The position numbers were made by a program, and so were the translations under genes. A stretch of 64,000 nt of DNA from Datisca glomerata (lineage: Eukaryota > Streptophyta > Magnoliopsida > Cucurbitales > Datiscaceae): positions 248,001 through 312,000 of the forward strand of contig QANY01011400.1 in assembly GCA_003255025.1 (NCBI GenBank). Reading direction: 5' to 3'. The notes beneath the pieces are model-generated. The model did not search any database, was not told where the DNA came from, and saw only the letters and a list, made by a program, of their open reading frames with translations. The first letter of the stretch is position 1. Each line of letters opens with the position of its first letter. Positions 61,596 through 64,000 of the stretch are shown in pieces.

Positions 61596-62362
61596 GGGCT
61601 CGTTTGGCAGTCATGATAGTACTGTACTAAATCTGTCAGACTGTACTGTATTGTATTATACTTGATTAAATAATATTGTCCATATTTGATGCTGTATTAG
61701 TTAAAAAATTGTTACACTTATACAACGTTATAATACTAGATTGTAAAATTGATTGTCATGATTTGATCCGCAAAAGCCTATTTGAAATTCATTAACATGT
61801 TATTTTACATTTTCAACTATAAAATAAATTATCTAATTCATGCTATCACCGTAAATTCTCTATTTTTTTGACTAAAAATGCAAATTCAATTATACCCATA
61901 AACTTTAAGATTGTGATAATTTATAGTTATAAACATTAGAAAAATATTCATTGAATTTTTAATACACAAAATAAGTCATTTAAAATATATAAATAATTAC
62001 TGAACCACTCATACGGTGCTCTGATTTTAAAATTGGTAAAATTAAGTTATAAGTAACTAATTTTGCACCTTTCGAAAATTCATAAATTATTTTTGTTAGT
62101 GAGTGAAGTTCCTGTAAGATATAAATTAAAAAAATCATTTAAAAAAATTATTTTAAGATATAAATTAAAAAACAACTTTATTTTTTTAGTCCGGTGTAGT
62201 CCCCCCTAAAATGAGGGGACTAAATTATCCAATGTGGGTGTGACTAAACAGACCCACCATATTAACTAGTACGAGTTTCATATTTTTACCAAACATTGGA
62301 CAGTACTAAATTACTACTGTCCTACTTATAGTACTATACAATACGGACTACCAAATAAGCCT
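61596..62362. mobile_element. PIF/Harbinger-like MITE, 767 bp, TTA target duplication
   Basis: The left end GGGCTCGTTTGGCAGTCATG and the right end, reverse complemented, AGGCTTATTTGGTAGTCCGT form a terminal inverted repeat that extends loosely into GTACTGTACTAAAT / GTATAGTACTATAA. Both sides carry TTA (61593-61595 and 62363-62365). The GGGCYCGTTTGG start and TTA duplication are typical of PIF/Harbinger (Tourist-like) elements. No transposase frame is present inside, so it is non-autonomous. Confidence 0.78.
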
Positions 62363-62365
62363 TTA

Positions 62366-63233
62366 GAGTATAATCTTCCACCCAGGTTAGAACCTCTACA
62401 CATGTATTTTAGTTTTCTGTTACATTTTTGTTCAATAAAAGTTTATAATATTTTCTATAATTATTTTTTAAAACATGTAACTTATTTAGATATGTGGTGA
62501 TTTATTTATAAATTTAAATAAATGAGTAATCATTTTTAGATTAAATGAGTACTTTCTTTAGAATAATTGGGTTTGTTTATTTTTTTATTATTTTTTCAGC
62601 TGAAAAATTACGCTAAATAAATTGAAATGTTTAGAATAAAGTACGAGTTCTTAATATAAAAAAGTTTTTAATTGAGAATTATGTGTATCTGGCTAGTTAC
62701 TTATTATATTATTTATAATAAATTTCATAATATTTTTTTATGTATCCGAAATTTTTCTTCAAAATGGATGACTGAAACCCCAAAATATCTGAAATGTTTC
62801 ATTAATTTAAAAAATCAAAATGGTCACCAAAATAGAATTTACTACTATGGTTATGGTTTTTCTATTATTGAATCGGGAACATGTCCTGATTGGGGAGTCG
62901 ATGTCCTCCCACTCAATAATTCATTTAGCATTATCTCTCGATGATAAATTATCTACAATAATTTTTTACATTAAAGAACGCATGATCCTAACAAATTTAT
63001 ATCGTAAGATAAGATAAAAGAAAAATAAATATTTGAGAAGAGAAAATTAATATGACAAACTATTTTACTACGAATAATGAATATTAAAAATTATTACATT
63101 TATTATAAAATTAAAATAATAAATAACAAAAGAAATATTGACAATAATTCTTTGTTATTGACTTAAATAATATTTATGATATAAAGATCTCTAAAATCAT
63201 ATACATGATCATTCACATTTCTAATAACGTAAT
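62366..63233. other. AT-rich spacer, no gene recognised
   Basis: A 90-codon open frame (62672-62944) and an overlapping 65-codon one have no recognisable domain. Short phrases near 62820-62900 (TGGTTATGGTTTTTCTATTA, GAATCGGGAACATGTCC) reminded me of organelle DNA but could not be assigned. Nothing else is supported. Confidence 0.35.
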
Positions 63234-64000
63234 TATAAAGGAAAACAAAATCACGATTTTGAGAATTGATCGTGAATTCCCTACATCATAATATGAAAAT
63301 ATAGAAAATAATTAAGAGAGAGAATGAGAGAATAACAACACCATGATTTATGAAAGGTAACATCATAATGCAAGCCGCATTGTCAGCTTGTTTCTAATGG
63401 GAGTTGAGGGTTGTTGTTTTATTATTTTAGAGTTACATCTTACCTTTATTTATAGGTCTTCAATCGGTTACATAGAATCTGATACAACTTATCCATTCTA
63501 TCTGAAAATAGGATCAATAGAATATTTCCTAAGATCTAGCTTATCAACATTAACAACTTAGTAAATCTTGACCGTCTGATGAATTCCAATGGTCTTGATT
63601 AGCTTTTCTTTAGATTTCCATGTCGACAATCCATATAATTTTGTCTGATTGGTCTATTCTTCATAACCGCTTAGCTGATCCTACGGTTCTCGCTCTATCT
63701 TCTCTTCAATGGCATCTTTGGTTTAGATCTTGCCACGTGTCATATCAAATTTTGCTTGTACATCTTGCTTATCAGTATTAACAACTTTTGAATTTGAATC
63801 ATTTGGCGTATTGTGGCTAATATGATGGTTATAGTGATTGCTACCAGCTTTGCCATGGTGATGATTCCCCCGATTGGCTTCTGTGACTTTCATGACTTCC
63901 TATGCGACTTTTATACTTCAGCTACCTTGGCTAGGCAAGTAGCTCCAGATCAGCTTGTTTAGATCTGCCAACATAGAAAATTCAACTATTCCCATATTGC
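63234..64000 (-). mobile_element. Second copy of the gypsy LTR, opposite orientation, cut by the window edge
   Basis: The sequence is the reverse complement of 55083-55962 with moderate divergence. GAGAATTGATCGTGAATTCC, CATAATATGAAAATATAGAA, ATTAAGAGAGAGAATGAGAG, CGACTTTTATACTTCAGCTA and GTAGCTCCAGATCAG all match. Its 3' end faces left and is not followed there by the primer-binding sequence seen at 55963. It is therefore a 3' or solo LTR whose body, if any, extends beyond the window. Confidence 0.8.

Overview
This window is nuclear DNA from a flowering plant, most likely a eudicot. It is AT-rich, its genes have introns and are sparse, and it carries plant-type transposons (MULE, CACTA, PIF/Harbinger, Ty1/copia and Ty3/gypsy) plus decayed pieces of plastid and mitochondrial DNA. 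Only three ordinary host genes are visible, all on the minus strand. They are the 5' part of an aspartyl protease gene (1-401), a four-exon ARGLU1-type RS/coiled-coil gene (coding exons within 8863-12865), and a three-exon ankyrin/PGG membrane protein gene (33775-37003). I cannot name the species.

Layout. 1-401: partial protease gene. 402-8860: AT-rich spacer with a copia fragment and a broken gypsy gag. 8863-14010: ARGLU1-like gene with 5' UTR intron and promoter. 14110-17115: a CGGTTCGGTT-rich element and then unusual satellites built from short palindromes, one array being an inverted repeat of itself. 17486-33321: a large decayed Mutator-like element (my boundaries). Its left gene (+) is a plant mobile domain (PMD) gene followed by the C-terminal part of a FAR1/MULE transposase. 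Its right gene (-) is a DUF1985-like region plus Ulp1 cysteine protease, as in Kaonashi-type MULEs, and is split by a 2.7 kb solo LTR. 33775-37003: ankyrin gene. 38483-39420: CACTA transposase relic.

41100-52263 is the most informative region. It is a mosaic of organelle DNA: plastid 16S rRNA, ndhE, psaC, petN, a second ndhE, psaA, ndhD and antisense 23S rRNA, with a mitochondrial rpl2-rps19 piece joined directly between plastid psaA and ndhD. Two later insertions are resolved almost to the base: a 3987 bp CACTA element inside the psaA copy (ATA target duplication) and a 1862 bp solo copia LTR inside the ndhD copy (GTGGA/GTAGA).

55083-64000 holds retroelement remains: a gypsy LTR with primer-binding site and a leader full of tandem repeats, a truncated copia pol with its 3' LTR, a PIF/Harbinger-like MITE with TTA target duplication, and a second copy of the gypsy LTR in opposite orientation running off the right edge. 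The three host genes have no evident functional link. Calls rest on reading motifs and recalled family features; no database search was run.
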